From NCBI RefSeq assembly GCF_035989305.1, contig NZ_CP108514.1, forward strand, positions 1,612,001 to 1,676,000: 64,000 nt of DNA, written 5' to 3'. Under the pieces are notes generated by a model. That model saw nothing but the letters and a program-made list of their open reading frames with translations, did not search any database and was not told the origin of the DNA. The stretch is from Streptomyces sp. NBC_01233 (GTDB lineage: Bacteria > Actinomycetota > Actinomycetes > Streptomycetales > Streptomycetaceae). Positions within the stretch are counted from its first letter, which is position 1. Each line of letters begins with the position of its first letter. Below are positions 43,779-52,564 of the stretch, piece by piece. The position numbers and the translations under genes are program-made.

Positions 43779-44789
43779 ATGTGGCCAGGACAGCAGCAGC
43801 CGCCCGGGGGCGAACAGAACCCCCAGGACGCGCACCAGAACCCGTACCAGCAGCAGCCCGGGCAGCCGAACCCGTACCAGCAGCAGCCCGGTTACGGATA
43901 CCCGCAGCAGCCGGGGTACCAGCCGCCCGCAGGCGTTCCCGGCCAGCAATGGGGCCCGCCCCAGCAGCCGCAGCAGCAGCCCCAGGGCGGCGGCGGAAGC
44001 CCGTACTCGACCAAGACCGTGGCCATCGTCGCGGCGGCCGCCGTCGTGGTGGCCGCCGCCGCGACCGGCGCGTACGTCCTGACCCGGGACGACAAGAAGA
44101 CCGAGGCCAACGACAAGCCGCCGGCGGCGAGCTCCCCGGCGGCTGCCGAGACGCCCGCCCCGGCCGGCAGCAGCGCCAACCCGCGGGCCGGCGGCAGCAT
44201 GCAGCCCGTCATCCCGGGCTGGAAGGTGGTCGTCAACACCAAGTACAACGTCGCCTACGACGTGCCCCCCGAGTGGAACGTCAACGACTCCGGGGTGTCC
44301 CTCTCCAACCACGACGAGGCCGACGGCAAGCCGGTCGTCACGATGTCCGGGACCGCCACCCTCAAGCAGGAGTGGTGCACGGTCGACAAGAACGCGGACG
44401 GCACCCCGGAGAAGTACTCGCTCGCGGACACCGGCGTCAAGGGTGCCCAGGGCGCCAAGGACACGGCTCAGGTGGCGAGCGACAACACCGGCACCTGGGT
44501 CTGGGCGGCATACGCCCAGAAGGAGCCCAAGGGAACGGTGAAGGTCACCGAGCCCAAGGAGTACACGACCGCCTCCGGCATCAAGGGCCACACGGCGGTC
44601 GCGACCGCGCCGAACGTGAAGAAGGAGAACAAGTGCTCCTCGGACGGCAAGGCGATCGGCTTCGCCTTCAAGAACGCCGTCGGTGACTTCGCCAGCTTCG
44701 TGATCGTCGGCGCGGCGGGCGTGAAGGACGAGGTTCCGACCGACGTCTCCGACAAGATGCTCAGCTCCATCCGGCTCTCCACCGGCTGA
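43779..44789 (+). CDS. Membrane-anchored protein with Gln/Pro-rich N-terminus
   Basis: 336 aa from ATG 43779; TATCGT lies 8 nt upstream with no ribosome-binding site (probable leaderless). Residues ~1-70 are cytosolic low-complexity repeats (NPYQQQPGQPNPYQQQPGYG). One transmembrane helix follows (VAIVAAAAVVVAAAATGAY), then a basic stop and an Ala/Pro linker. The extracytoplasmic C-terminal domain (~140-336) starts YNVAYDVPPEWNV and resembles the DUF of PsbP/LpqN-like surface proteins of actinobacteria. Function unknown. The downstream MFS gene follows after 67 bp. Confidence 0.75.
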   Translation: MWPGQQQPPGGEQNPQDAHQNPYQQQPGQPNPYQQQPGYGYPQQPGYQPPAGVPGQQWGPPQQPQQQPQGGGGSPYSTKTVAIVAAAAVVVAAAATGAYVLTRDDKKTEANDKPPAASSPAAAETPAPAGSSANPRAGGSMQPVIPGWKVVVNTKYNVAYDVPPEWNVNDSGVSLSNHDEADGKPVVTMSGTATLKQEWCTVDKNADGTPEKYSLADTGVKGAQGAKDTAQVASDNTGTWVWAAYAQKEPKGTVKVTEPKEYTTASGIKGHTAVATAPNVKKENKCSSDGKAIGFAFKNAVGDFASFVIVGAAGVKDEVPTDVSDKMLSSIRLSTG

Positions 44790-44856
44790 TCGCCCCTCCC
44801 CGCCCCGGTCCGGCAATCCGTTTGGATTCTCGGCCCGGGGCGGGGATAGTCCGGGG

Positions 44857-46185
44857 GTGAGTTCTCCCCCCGCCGCAGCGCCCCGTACGCCCGCACGCCG
44901 TCGCCGTCCCGACTGGGCGGGCCGCAACTACTCCCTGCTGACCGGCGCGGCGGTCGTCACCAACCTCGGCAGCCACGGAGCCCTCATCGCGGCCACCTTC
45001 GCGGTGATGGAGGCCGGCGGATCCAGTGGGGACATCGGCCTGGTCGCGGCCGCCCGTACGCTGCCGCTCGTCCTCTTCCTGCTCATCGGCGGCGCCGTCG
45101 CCGACCGGCTGCCGCGCCACCGCGTGATGGTCGCGGCCAACGCCCTGAACTGCCTCTCGCAGGCGGCCTTCGCGCTGCTCGTCCTCACCGGCGACCCCCA
45201 GCTGTGGCAGATGATGCTGCTGACCGCGCTGTGCGGCACCGGCACCGCCTTCTTCAATCCCGCGGCCGAGGGCATGCTGCTCTCCACGGTCTCCGGGGAG
45301 CACTCCAACCGGGCCTTCGCGCTGTTCCGCATGGCGATGAACGGCGCGGGCATCGGCGGCGCCGCCCTCGGCGGGGCCATGATCGCCGCGATGGGGCCGG
45401 GCTGGGTCCTGGCCGTGGACGCGGCCGCCTTCGCCGTCGCGGGCCTGCTGCGCGCGTTCCTCGACGTGAGCCACGTCCCCGGCCGGGCCCCGGGTGGCGG
45501 CCTGGTGGCCGACCTGCGCGAGGGCTGGACGGAGGTCCGGACCCGCCCCTGGCTGTGGAGCATTGTGCTCCAGTTCTCCGTCGTCGTCGCCGTCGTGGGC
45601 GCCGCGGAGGCGGTCTACGGTCCGCTGGTCGCCCGGGACCAACTGGGCGGGGCGGCTCCCTGGGGCGTGGCCCTCGCCTTCTTCGGGGTCGGCACCATCG
45701 CCGGGGCCGTCCTGATGATGGTGTGGAAGCCGCGCCGGCTGCTGCTGATCGGCACGCTGTGCGTGTTCCCGCTGGCGCTGCCGTCGGCGGGCCTGGCCGT
45801 GCCGCTGCCCGTGTGGGGGCTGTGCACGGTGATGTTCGTCAGCGGAGCCGCGATCGAGGTCTTCGGCGTGAGCTGGATGACCACGATGCACCAGGAGATC
45901 CCGGAGGAGAAGTTCTCCCGGGTCTCCGCCTACGACTGGTTCGGCTCCGTGTCGATGCTCCCGCTGGCCACCGCCCTGGCCGGCCCGGCCGAATCGGCCT
46001 TCGGCCGCACCCAGGCCCTGTGGGGCTGCGCGGCCCTGGTCATCCTGGCCACCGCCCTGGTCCTCCTGATCCCGGACGTCCGCCACATGACCCGCAAGTC
46101 CAAACCAACCCCCCTCCCCAAGCCCCCCACCCCGCACTCCAGCCCGTCCGCCCCGGCGACCCCCTCCAGCCCCGCCGGCGTTTGA
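44857..46185 (+). CDS. MFS drug-efflux-type transporter
   Basis: 442 aa from GTG 44857; GATAGT lies 6 nt upstream without a ribosome-binding site. It has about twelve membrane helices. The loop 2-3 motif reads GGAVADRLPRHRVMV (motif A, GxxxDRxxRR/K). The pattern NRAFALFRMAMNGAGIGGAALGG fits the MFS_3/EntS-like group of exporters. It probably exports hydrophobic drugs or a siderophore-like metabolite; substrate unknown. The C-terminal tail is Pro/Ser-rich. It is followed by a 10-bp tandem repeat. Confidence 0.87.
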   Translation: MSSPPAAAPRTPARRRRPDWAGRNYSLLTGAAVVTNLGSHGALIAATFAVMEAGGSSGDIGLVAAARTLPLVLFLLIGGAVADRLPRHRVMVAANALNCLSQAAFALLVLTGDPQLWQMMLLTALCGTGTAFFNPAAEGMLLSTVSGEHSNRAFALFRMAMNGAGIGGAALGGAMIAAMGPGWVLAVDAAAFAVAGLLRAFLDVSHVPGRAPGGGLVADLREGWTEVRTRPWLWSIVLQFSVVVAVVGAAEAVYGPLVARDQLGGAAPWGVALAFFGVGTIAGAVLMMVWKPRRLLLIGTLCVFPLALPSAGLAVPLPVWGLCTVMFVSGAAIEVFGVSWMTTMHQEIPEEKFSRVSAYDWFGSVSMLPLATALAGPAESAFGRTQALWGCAALVILATALVLLIPDVRHMTRKSKPTPLPKPPTPHSSPSAPATPSSPAGV

Positions 46186-46200
46186 GGCGCGGGGCGGAGC

Positions 46201-46250
46201 CCCGGCACGGCCCGGCACGGCCCGGCACGGCCCGGCACGGCCCGGCACGG
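46201..46250. repeat. Five tandem copies of a 10-bp repeat
   Basis: CCCGGCACGG is repeated exactly five times between the convergent MFS and spermidine-synthase-like genes. The copies can fold as GC-rich hairpins (GCCGTGCCGGG-type pairing is limited), so it may serve as a crude terminator, or be slippage. Confidence 0.85.
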
Positions 46251-46261
46251 CAGCACGCCGG

Positions 46262-47110
46262 CTACCCGATCGAGAACGCACCCTCCGGCGGCGCCGGAGA
46301 CGGCGCCGCGTCCGCGTCAGCCACCGGCGCCGCGCCCTTCATGAACCGGACCAGCCCGTCCCCGTACTCCACCCTCGCGGGAAACACGTCACCCGCGCAC
46401 CGCCGGGCCAGCGCAGCCACCGGAATCCCGGCATCGGAGGCCAGGAGCACCGCGTTCCCGAACCGCCGCCCCCGCAGCACCCCCGGCTCCGCGACCAGCG
46501 CTAGCTCCCCGAACGCCTCCGCGAAGTTCGCCAGTTGCGCCCGCAGGAAGTCGAACGGCGCCCCGTCGGCCAGGTTCGCCGCGTACAGCCCGCCGGGCCG
46601 CAGCACCCGAGCCGCCGCCCGCGCGTACTCCACCGACGTCAGCTGCGCCGGCACCCGCGAGCCGCCGAAGACGTCGGCGACCACCACGTCCGCACTCGCG
46701 GCCGGCGCCGCCTCCAGCCAGGCCCGGGCATCGGCGGTGTGCACCGTGATCCCGGACCCCTGCGGCAGCGGCAGGTGTTCGGCGACCAGCTCGACCAGGC
46801 CCGCGTCGAACTCGACGACCGCCTGCCGGGATCCCGCCCGGGTCGCGGCCGCGTAGCGGGGCAGGGTGAGCGCGCCGCCGCCCAGGTGCAGGAGGTCCAG
46901 TGCGCGCCCGGGCTCCGCCGCGCAGTCCAGCACGTGCGCGAGGCGGCGTACGTACTCGAATTCCAGGTGTTCCGGATCGTCCAGGTCCACATACGACTGC
47001 GGGGACCCGTCGACGGTCAGCAGCCAGGCCCGCTCCGCGTCCACGTCCGGCATCAGCTTGGCAGTGCCCTGGCCCACGTCCCGGACGACCGGGATCTGTT
47101 CGTCGCTCAC
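46262..47110 (-). CDS. Spermidine-synthase-like methyltransferase-fold protein
   Basis: 282 aa from GTG 47110. Class I Rossmann fold: HLEFEYVRRLAHVLD, LLHLGGGALTLPRYAA (SAM-type motif I), VVEFDAGLVELVAEHL, HTADARAWLEAAP and DVVVADVFGGSRVP. The LGGGALTLPRY and DVFGGSRVP motifs are typical of actinobacterial fused spermidine synthases lacking the membrane part. The key Asp of spermidine synthase (GGGDG) is replaced by GGGAL, so polyamine synthesis is doubtful. The C-terminus is Ala/Pro-rich. Function unproven. Confidence 0.8.
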   Translation of the reverse strand: MSDEQIPVVRDVGQGTAKLMPDVDAERAWLLTVDGSPQSYVDLDDPEHLEFEYVRRLAHVLDCAAEPGRALDLLHLGGGALTLPRYAAATRAGSRQAVVEFDAGLVELVAEHLPLPQGSGITVHTADARAWLEAAPAASADVVVADVFGGSRVPAQLTSVEYARAAARVLRPGGLYAANLADGAPFDFLRAQLANFAEAFGELALVAEPGVLRGRRFGNAVLLASDAGIPVAALARRCAGDVFPARVEYGDGLVRFMKGAAPVADADAAPSPAPPEGAFSIG

Positions 47111-47176
47111 CCCACCATTGTCGGGCGGTCCGCAACGGGACGGTCCGCCAGGGGGTGCGACCGGACCGGACCCGGC

Positions 47177-48022
47177 TCAGGCGGACCAGACGGCGGCCGC
47201 CTCCTCGACGTGCTCCACCGCCTGCGCCAGACCGGCCCGCGCCGCGGGGTCCCGCCGGGCGGGGTCGAGTACGTTGCGCCCGAAGACCTTGCGGGCCTGC
47301 GCCGACGGGCTGATCACCAGGACCCGCGCCCCAGCCTCCCGCAGCCGCGCGGCCTGCGCGGCCGGCGAGGGGACCAGCCCTGAGCCGAGGGAGATCGGCG
47401 CGATGATCACGACGCGGGCGTACCCCGCGGCGAGGTCGGCGTTGGTGGCGGAGCGGACGCCTCCGTCGATGAACCGGCGTCCGCCGACCGTCACCGGCGG
47501 CCACACCCCCGGCACGGCGCAGCTCGCCGAGACCGCGTCGACGAGCCCCGCGCCGCTCTCCCGGTCGAAGTCGGCCGGTTCGCCGGTCAGCGCGTCCACG
47601 GCGGTGACCACGAGCCGTCGCTCGGGCCATTCGTGCGAGACCAGCCGGGCGGCGAGCACCGCGCGCCGATCGGCCTCGGGCCCGGTGTCGGCGGCCAGAG
47701 CCATGGCGCCGACCCGCTGCCGGTAGGCCGTCGCGTTGCGGGAGCGGGCCATCGCGACGGCGTACCGCGCGATCACGCCGGCCCCCATTTTCGCGGCGAT
47801 CTCCCCGGTGGCGTCGCCGAGCTGGCGTTCGTACAGCTCCCGCACGGACAGCTGCCCGCAGGTGAGCTGGGCGCCGACCACCGAGCCCGCCGAGGTGCCG
47901 ACGACGATGTCGGCCGTGGTGAGGTCGACGCCCGCGCAGGCGAGCCCGTACAGGATTCCGCACTCCCAGCCCACGCCCGTCAGTCCGCCGCCGCCCAGCA
48001 CCAGTGCCGTGTCGCCGCCCAT
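47177..48022 (-). CDS. Patatin-like phospholipase
   Basis: 281 aa from ATG 48022, with a GAGGGGCGGG run upstream; the longer frame to 48094 adds an uncharacteristic N-terminus. Patatin domain with the oxyanion loop LVLGGGGLTGVGWE, nucleophile Ser in VVGTSAGSVVGA and catalytic Asp in FIDGGVRSATNAD. Acts as a Ser-Asp dyad lipid acyl hydrolase, probably cytosolic (no signal peptide). It follows the truncated tuf3 on the same strand with 99 bp between them. Confidence 0.87.
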   Translation of the reverse strand: MGGDTALVLGGGGLTGVGWECGILYGLACAGVDLTTADIVVGTSAGSVVGAQLTCGQLSVRELYERQLGDATGEIAAKMGAGVIARYAVAMARSRNATAYRQRVGAMALAADTGPEADRRAVLAARLVSHEWPERRLVVTAVDALTGEPADFDRESGAGLVDAVSASCAVPGVWPPVTVGGRRFIDGGVRSATNADLAAGYARVVIIAPISLGSGLVPSPAAQAARLREAGARVLVISPSAQARKVFGRNVLDPARRDPAARAGLAQAVEHVEEAAAVWSA

Positions 48023-48121
48023 CGCCGCCCGCCCCTCTGCTTCGCGCCTGCCTGTGGTGACGGCAGTCTGGCGCAGCAGCTCCGCCGTCACCACAGAGGG
48101 GTCCGCCTCAGGTCGGCCGGG

Positions 48122-49081
48122 TCACCCCAGCACGGCCGTCACGGTTCCCGCGCCGACCGTCCGCCCGCCCTCGCGGATCGCGAAGCCGAGCCCCGACTCC
48201 AGCGGGACGTCCCGCCCGAGCTCGACGGTCATCGTGACCGTCTGCCCCGGCCGGGCCACGCCGGCCTCGCCCAGGTCCACGTCCCCCACCACGTCGGCGG
48301 TGCGGATGTAGAACTGCGGCCGGTAGCCGGTGGCGACCGGCGTCGTACGGCCGCCTTCGCGCCCGGAGAGCACGTACACCTGCGCGGTGAAGCGCCGCTT
48401 GGGCGTCACGCTGCCGGGCGCGGCCACCACGTGACCGCGGCGCACGCCGTCGCGCGGGACCCCGCGCAGCAGCAGTGCGACGTTGTCCCCGGCCTCGGCG
48501 GACTCCATCGGCTTCCCGAAGGTCTCCAGTCCGGTGACGACCGTCTCGGCCGGCTCGCCGTCGCCGCCGAGCACCGCGACGCGGTCGCCGAGGCGGACGC
48601 TGCCGCGCTCGACGGCGCCGGTCACGACAGTCCCGCGCCCGGTGATGGTCAGCACGTTCTCCACCGGCAGCAGGAACGGCGCGTCCGTGTACCGCACCGG
48701 CGTCGGCACGTACGTGTCCACCGCGTCCAGCAGCGCCTCGATCGCCCCGGTCCACCGCGGGTCGCCCTCCAGCGCCCCGAGCCCGGAGACCCGTACGACC
48801 GGCGCGGCGTCCCCGCCGTAGCCGTGCGCGGTGAGCAGCTCGCGGACCTCCAGCTCGACCAGGTCGGTCAGCTCGGGGTCCCCGGCGTCGGCCTTGTTCA
48901 GTGCGACGACGATGTGGTCGACGCCGACCTGCCGGGCGAGGAGCACGTGCTCGGCCGTTTGCGGCATGACCCCGTCGAGGGCGGAGACGACGAGGATCGC
49001 CCCGTCGAGCTGCGCGGCCCCGGTGACCATGTTCTTGATGTATGTGGTTGGTTCACCCTTGCATGACTGTATCTGTGGCAT
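48122..49081 (-). pseudogene. tuf3: EF-Tu3-like gene missing its 5' end
   Basis: The homologous part runs from 49042 to the stop at 48122 and reads [41 protein letters not shown] (G4), then domains 2 and 3 ending [15 protein letters not shown]. Everything before the YIKNM segment is missing: the GHVDHGKT P-loop, switch I and the DAPGH G3 motif, about 85 residues. An in-frame ATG at 49081 adds 13 unrelated residues ([13 protein letters not shown]). Without G1-G3 it cannot be a functional GTPase. Its divergence from standard EF-Tu suggests the stress-linked tuf3 type. The missing part was replaced by mobile-element DNA. Confidence 0.88.
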
Positions 49082-49141
49082 GTAGGCGTGGGAAGAGCCC
49101 GCCCAACGGTCCTGCTCGCCGTCGCTCGGCGGGGCGGGAGC

Positions 49142-49522
49142 CTAGTACCTGCGATAGACGCGGATGGTCCGCTCAGCGACGCACACAGCCCCGTTGCGGA
49201 GGATCATCGTTCGGGTTGCTCCGGCCCGGTAGCGAAGATCGGCAATCGGGATCAGGTGGCCACCCGCTAAGACGTGATCACCGACTTTGAGTTCATGCGG
49301 CGGACAGTCCACGGGGGCCGTTCCCGGCGGGATGCGGACCGGGGGCTTCTCCCGTGGCGCGCGCCGCCTGAGGGGTACACAGCACGCCGTACGGGCGATC
49401 CACTGGAAGCCACCCGCGTCCATCAGGCGCACCACGGTCGGGGCCGGGTAGAGCTTGACGATCTCGCCCCGGCTCTGCTGCTGCCGGTCGAACACCTTCT
49501 CCCCCAGCTTGAAGCCGCTCAC
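49142..49522 (-). CDS. Mobile-element hypothetical protein, 126 aa
   Basis: GTG 49522 overlaps the upstream stop (GTGA), implying coupling, and has GCGGAGGCG before it. It reads KLGEKVFDRQQQSRGEIVKL, then ELKVGDHVLAGGHLIPI and RTMILRNGAVCVAERTIRVY. Two small SH3/KOW-like beta segments are suggested by VFDRQQQSRGEIVKLYPAP and VGDHVLAG. No family recognised. It lies within the remnant that truncates tuf3. Confidence 0.6.
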   Translation of the reverse strand: MSGFKLGEKVFDRQQQSRGEIVKLYPAPTVVRLMDAGGFQWIARTACCVPLRRRAPREKPPVRIPPGTAPVDCPPHELKVGDHVLAGGHLIPIADLRYRAGATRTMILRNGAVCVAERTIRVYRRY

Positions 49523-49731
49523 CGCCTCCGCCCCCGCTTGAGCCCCTGCGGGTCGTCACAGTCGATGTGGCAATAGACCACCACGTCCGGCCCCTTGGGC
49601 TTCTCAAGGCTCCCCCTCCGGCAGCGTTCAAGTGTCTTGATCGGCCTCATACAGGCGGGGCACGTCTCACCTGCCGGAGCAAAGGTCTCGTATTCGAATC
49701 GGGTTGCGTCGGTCTCACTGCCGGTCGCCAT
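49519..49731 (-). CDS. Small zinc-ribbon-like protein
   Basis: 70 aa from ATG 49731, with AAGGG 9 nt upstream. It contains CPACMRPIKTLERC and VVYCHIDCDD, so CxxC...C and CHxxC could bind zinc. The end is Arg-rich (KRGRRR). It is co-translated with the 126-aa downstream gene. Such proteins are common in actinobacterial integrative elements; function unknown. Confidence 0.6.
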   Translation of the reverse strand: MATGSETDATRFEYETFAPAGETCPACMRPIKTLERCRRGSLEKPKGPDVVVYCHIDCDDPQGLKRGRRR

Positions 49732-49821
49732 CGCTGCGCCCTTCGGTCGTCTGCCCGTGCCGGAGATCGTCCCGCCGGTCAGCGCGAGCACACAGGGACG
49801 CAACGTCCTACTTTTCCGCCC

Positions 49822-51033
49822 TTAGGCGACCCCCAGAAACGTCGCCAGTTTCCGCAGCCCCGGGGGCCTTGCCGACCCTGCCCAGAGATCAGAGACGATC
49901 GCTACGGCCAAGGTGTGGTGCCTCATCCACCCTGGGGCCACCTGCCGCAGCTTCTCAAGCGCCTTGACGGCTCCGGCTGCGTCCCCGATGTCGGTATGGG
50001 CTCGGGCCACGTCCAGCAGCAGCCACGTCCGCCACGACGGGGGAGTGTCCGGGCTGAGCCGCATCCCCTTGGCCAAGGAAAGGGCTTCCTCCGGCCGTTC
50101 GTGCTGGACGGCCAGGCGCACCCGCTCAATGCGCACTGACGATCGGTTGAACACCGACACGAGCTTGCTGTCAGCGGGGGGCGGGAGCGTCGCCAGGCGG
50201 CCGGCTGCCTTCTCCGCCGTGACCATCATGTCGTTGGCGGTCTCGTAGTCGTCGCTGCGGGCGTACGACGTAGCCGCAGACATCAACAGGCCGCCCCACA
50301 CACGGACACCCTCCGACGTGCCCGTGTGTTCGCGCTCCACCCCGTCCGCCGCGTGTACGGCCAGGCTCCGGGCGTCGTCCAGCCGGGCCTGGCGTTGGTA
50401 GGCCCACGCCACGGAGTTGGAGACCATCGGGGCCAGCAGGGGGTCTGACGAGTCTCCGGCAGCAGCATAGGCGCGCTCCAGTGCGGACAGTGCCAGGTCA
50501 GTCTTCCCGAGCCGGATCGCCAGGTGTCCGGCGAGCTGGAGCGCCTTGCCGAGTGCTGCTTGACCGGCAGCGCGTTGCTCCGGGTTTCCTACCGCAGCGA
50601 GTAGGCGCGCGTCAGCGATGATGCCCGGCAGAACGTCCATGAGACGGCCGAACTCAGCTGCGTGGTACAGCGTCCACCCCTCCGCCAGTTCAGCCCGCAG
50701 AAGGGGCAGCGAGAGCCGTTCAACCCCCGTCGGCTCAACGGGCGGAGCGAACAGGGGCGGCATGATCGCGCGTCGTACGGCAACGAGCTGAGGCGGTTCG
50801 GCATCGCCGCTGGACGGTACGCCGGGCGGATCTCCCAGCAGACCCGTCAGCTCCACGCCGAGCCCCTTGGCGAGTGAATGCAAGGTGGGCAGGCGTGCGC
50901 TGTGCTTCCGGTGCTGCTCTAGCTTTCGGATCACGTCCACGGACACGCCGGAGCGCTCGGCAAGTCCCTCTTGGGTGAGGTCAGCGAGGCGGCGCAGTCT
51001 GGCCATGCGGTCGCCCAGGTGCTCAGTAGCCAT
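49822..51033 (-). CDS. XRE-family regulator with TPR-like domain
   Basis: 403 aa from ATG 51033. N-terminal HTH (RLRRLADLTQEGLAERSGVS, VDVIRKLEQHRKHSARLPTL) is followed by a linker and a helical-repeat domain of ~280 residues (LGKALQLAGHLAIRLGKTDL, ALSALERAYAAAGD, AWAYQRQARLDDARSLA, ARAHTDIGDAAGAVKALEKL). This HTH+TPR plan is common in Streptomyces and resembles RRNPP-type peptide receptors in layout. It probably controls genes of the mobile element. The upstream 330 bp hold no gene except the recombinase terminator. Confidence 0.82.
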   Translation of the reverse strand: MATEHLGDRMARLRRLADLTQEGLAERSGVSVDVIRKLEQHRKHSARLPTLHSLAKGLGVELTGLLGDPPGVPSSGDAEPPQLVAVRRAIMPPLFAPPVEPTGVERLSLPLLRAELAEGWTLYHAAEFGRLMDVLPGIIADARLLAAVGNPEQRAAGQAALGKALQLAGHLAIRLGKTDLALSALERAYAAAGDSSDPLLAPMVSNSVAWAYQRQARLDDARSLAVHAADGVEREHTGTSEGVRVWGGLLMSAATSYARSDDYETANDMMVTAEKAAGRLATLPPPADSKLVSVFNRSSVRIERVRLAVQHERPEEALSLAKGMRLSPDTPPSWRTWLLLDVARAHTDIGDAAGAVKALEKLRQVAPGWMRHHTLAVAIVSDLWAGSARPPGLRKLATFLGVA

Positions 51034-51321
51034 GAAACAGAAGCTACGCCCGAGCGGCGCGTCTGTGTGATCGACGTCAAAACCCGTACGGGGAGCGGCC
51101 CGCCATCACGTTGCGGTCCCTGATCTACCCCTTACGGACCCCCTCCCCGCCCCTTAACAGGGTCGTTCTGAAGTGGCTTGCGGGGTGTTCCCGCTGATCA
51201 AGTGCCCAGTGCTCCCGGAAAAAAGGCTTGCACCTAGCGCACGCATTCCGAGCTTGAGCCGGGATCGCCGGACGGTTCGCCGGCTCAACTTTCGCAGCGC
51301 CCCACCCCGCCCGGACAACAG
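51034..51321. other. Promoter region of XRE gene, no gene seen
   Basis: No supported coding region. A short minus-strand open frame here lacks coding bias. The stretch probably contains the XRE promoter. Confidence 0.45.
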
Positions 51322-51353
51322 AAAAACCGTCCACCCGCAGAGGGGTAGACGGT
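51322..51353 (-). terminator. Intrinsic terminator of recombinase gene
   Basis: On the minus strand ACCGTCTACCCC pairs with GGGTGGACGGT (one mismatch), followed by TTTTT. It starts 16 bp after the recombinase stop codon. A stem plus T-run of this quality is uncommon in the rest of the window. Confidence 0.75.
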
Positions 51354-51368
51354 CTCTCGGAAGGTGGA

Positions 51369-51947
51369 CTACTTGCTCTCGTCCAGCGCCCGGTACAGCG
51401 TCGCGCGGGACACCTTGAGAGCCTTGGCGATGGCTGTGACGCTCTCGCCCTGAGCCTTGCGAGCCTTCGCCGCAGCGAGCTTGTCAGCGTCCATCACGGC
51501 CGGACGGCCACCCACACGCCCCTGAGCCCTGGCAGCGTCCAGACCCGCACGCGTCCGGTCCTTGATCAGGCTCCGCTCAAACTCCGCCATGGCGCCCACC
51601 ACCTGAAGCATGAGCCGTCCGTCCGGCGTGTTCGGATCGATCGACGCCAGCGCACCCGTCAGCACCTTGAACCCGACCCCACGGGCAGCGAGAGCGTCCA
51701 CCATGTTCACCAGGTCGATCAGCGAGCGAGCGAATCTGTCCAGCTTCCACACACACAGGGTGTCCCCGGCGCGCACGTAGTCGAGAACGACGGCAAGCTC
51801 AGGGCGGTCCGTGTTCTTGCCGCTCGCCTTGTCCGTGAAGACCCGTGCGCAACCCGCTGCCGCAAGCGCGTCGTGCTGGAGCTGAGCTTCCTGGTCATCC
51901 GTGCTGACCCGTGCGTAACCGATGAGGTGTCCCGCGTTCGTGTTCAT
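51369..51947 (-). CDS. Serine recombinase (resolvase/invertase type)
   Basis: 192 aa from ATG 51947 (GTG 51953 possible). The N-terminal catalytic domain has IGYARVSTDDQEAQLQHDAL, with the nucleophile Ser in ARVST, then KASGKNTDRPEL, DTLCVWKLDRFARSL and MAEFERSLIKDRTRAGL. The C-terminal HTH_7 reads AAKARKAQGESVTAIAKALK, VSRATLYRAL. Its length fits Hin/Tn3-resolvase-type enzymes rather than large serine integrases. It likely acts in cointegrate resolution or DNA inversion in the element. Confidence 0.9.
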   Translation of the reverse strand: MNTNAGHLIGYARVSTDDQEAQLQHDALAAAGCARVFTDKASGKNTDRPELAVVLDYVRAGDTLCVWKLDRFARSLIDLVNMVDALAARGVGFKVLTGALASIDPNTPDGRLMLQVVGAMAEFERSLIKDRTRAGLDAARAQGRVGGRPAVMDADKLAAAKARKAQGESVTAIAKALKVSRATLYRALDESK

Positions 51948-52185
51948 GACCACATCGTCTCACAACTCATCTCAGAACCTCAAGGGTTTCAGGGAGGTTT
52001 TGAGACGGGTAGTGGACACCAATTCGGGCCCCTGACATCGTCAACGCGACCGTCTCATAAACCATCGTTTGATGGACGCCTCATCGGCGGTCACGCACTG
52101 CAACGATCATCCCGCGCAAACGTCCTGACTAGCCATCAGGGAGTTTTCTCTCACTGCCGCTCATGGCTGAGACGGCCCGAGGGTG

Positions 52186-52200
52186 CCCCCCCTGGGGGGG
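52186..52200. repeat. C7-T-G7 palindromic tract
   Basis: Seven C, one T, seven G, directly after the stop of the 108-aa gene (minus). A hairpin without a proper loop, possibly a replication or transcription pause, or part of an element end. Confidence 0.6.
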
Positions 52201-52527
52201 TCACTCCGGCAGCGCGACGCCCCGCCAACCCTCATAGCCGGCCAGCTTCCGGCGCACACCAAACCGCTTGTCCATCGCAGCGAACAGAGCGCGCTTCCCC
52301 GTCACTGCACCCAGCGAACGAGCCAAGACGGGTTCCGCAGTCACGAACGCTTCCCATGCCGCAGTGGTACGTACGTGCACGCCATGCGGCGCAGAGCCAA
52401 GGTTCCGCACCCATGACGCCGGATCGTTCAGCGGGGCACGGAAGGCGTCGAACTGTGAAGCCAGCGAGAGGAGCTGAGTTGCCCGAGTGTCCGAAGCGGA
52501 CTCCACCTCTGACGCCACCTCGCGCAT
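52201..52527 (-). CDS. C-terminal piece of a primase/replication-like protein
   Basis: 108 aa from ATG 52527; the open frame extends upstream without another start, so the protein may be truncated at the island boundary. The end reads TGKRALFAAMDKRFGVRRKL, then AGYEGWRGVALPE, similar to the DNA-binding tail of phage or plasmid primases (daLdxRFGxrrxxGyxGwrGv). It has no ribosome-binding site of quality. Probably a remnant of the element's replication gene. Confidence 0.5.
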   Translation of the reverse strand: MREVASEVESASDTRATQLLSLASQFDAFRAPLNDPASWVRNLGSAPHGVHVRTTAAWEAFVTAEPVLARSLGAVTGKRALFAAMDKRFGVRRKLAGYEGWRGVALPE

Positions 52528-52564
52528 GTGGTGGATCAGCGGACGTGCGATATCGACAGGGCCT

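Noticed and set aside
46201-46250. Possible CRISPR-like array
   Set aside because: The units are 10 bp and directly tandem with no spacers; this is simple tandem repetition.
51125-51334. Small minus-strand open frame upstream of the XRE gene
   Set aside because: No ribosome-binding site, no recognisable motif, and it lies over the likely XRE promoter and recombinase terminator region.
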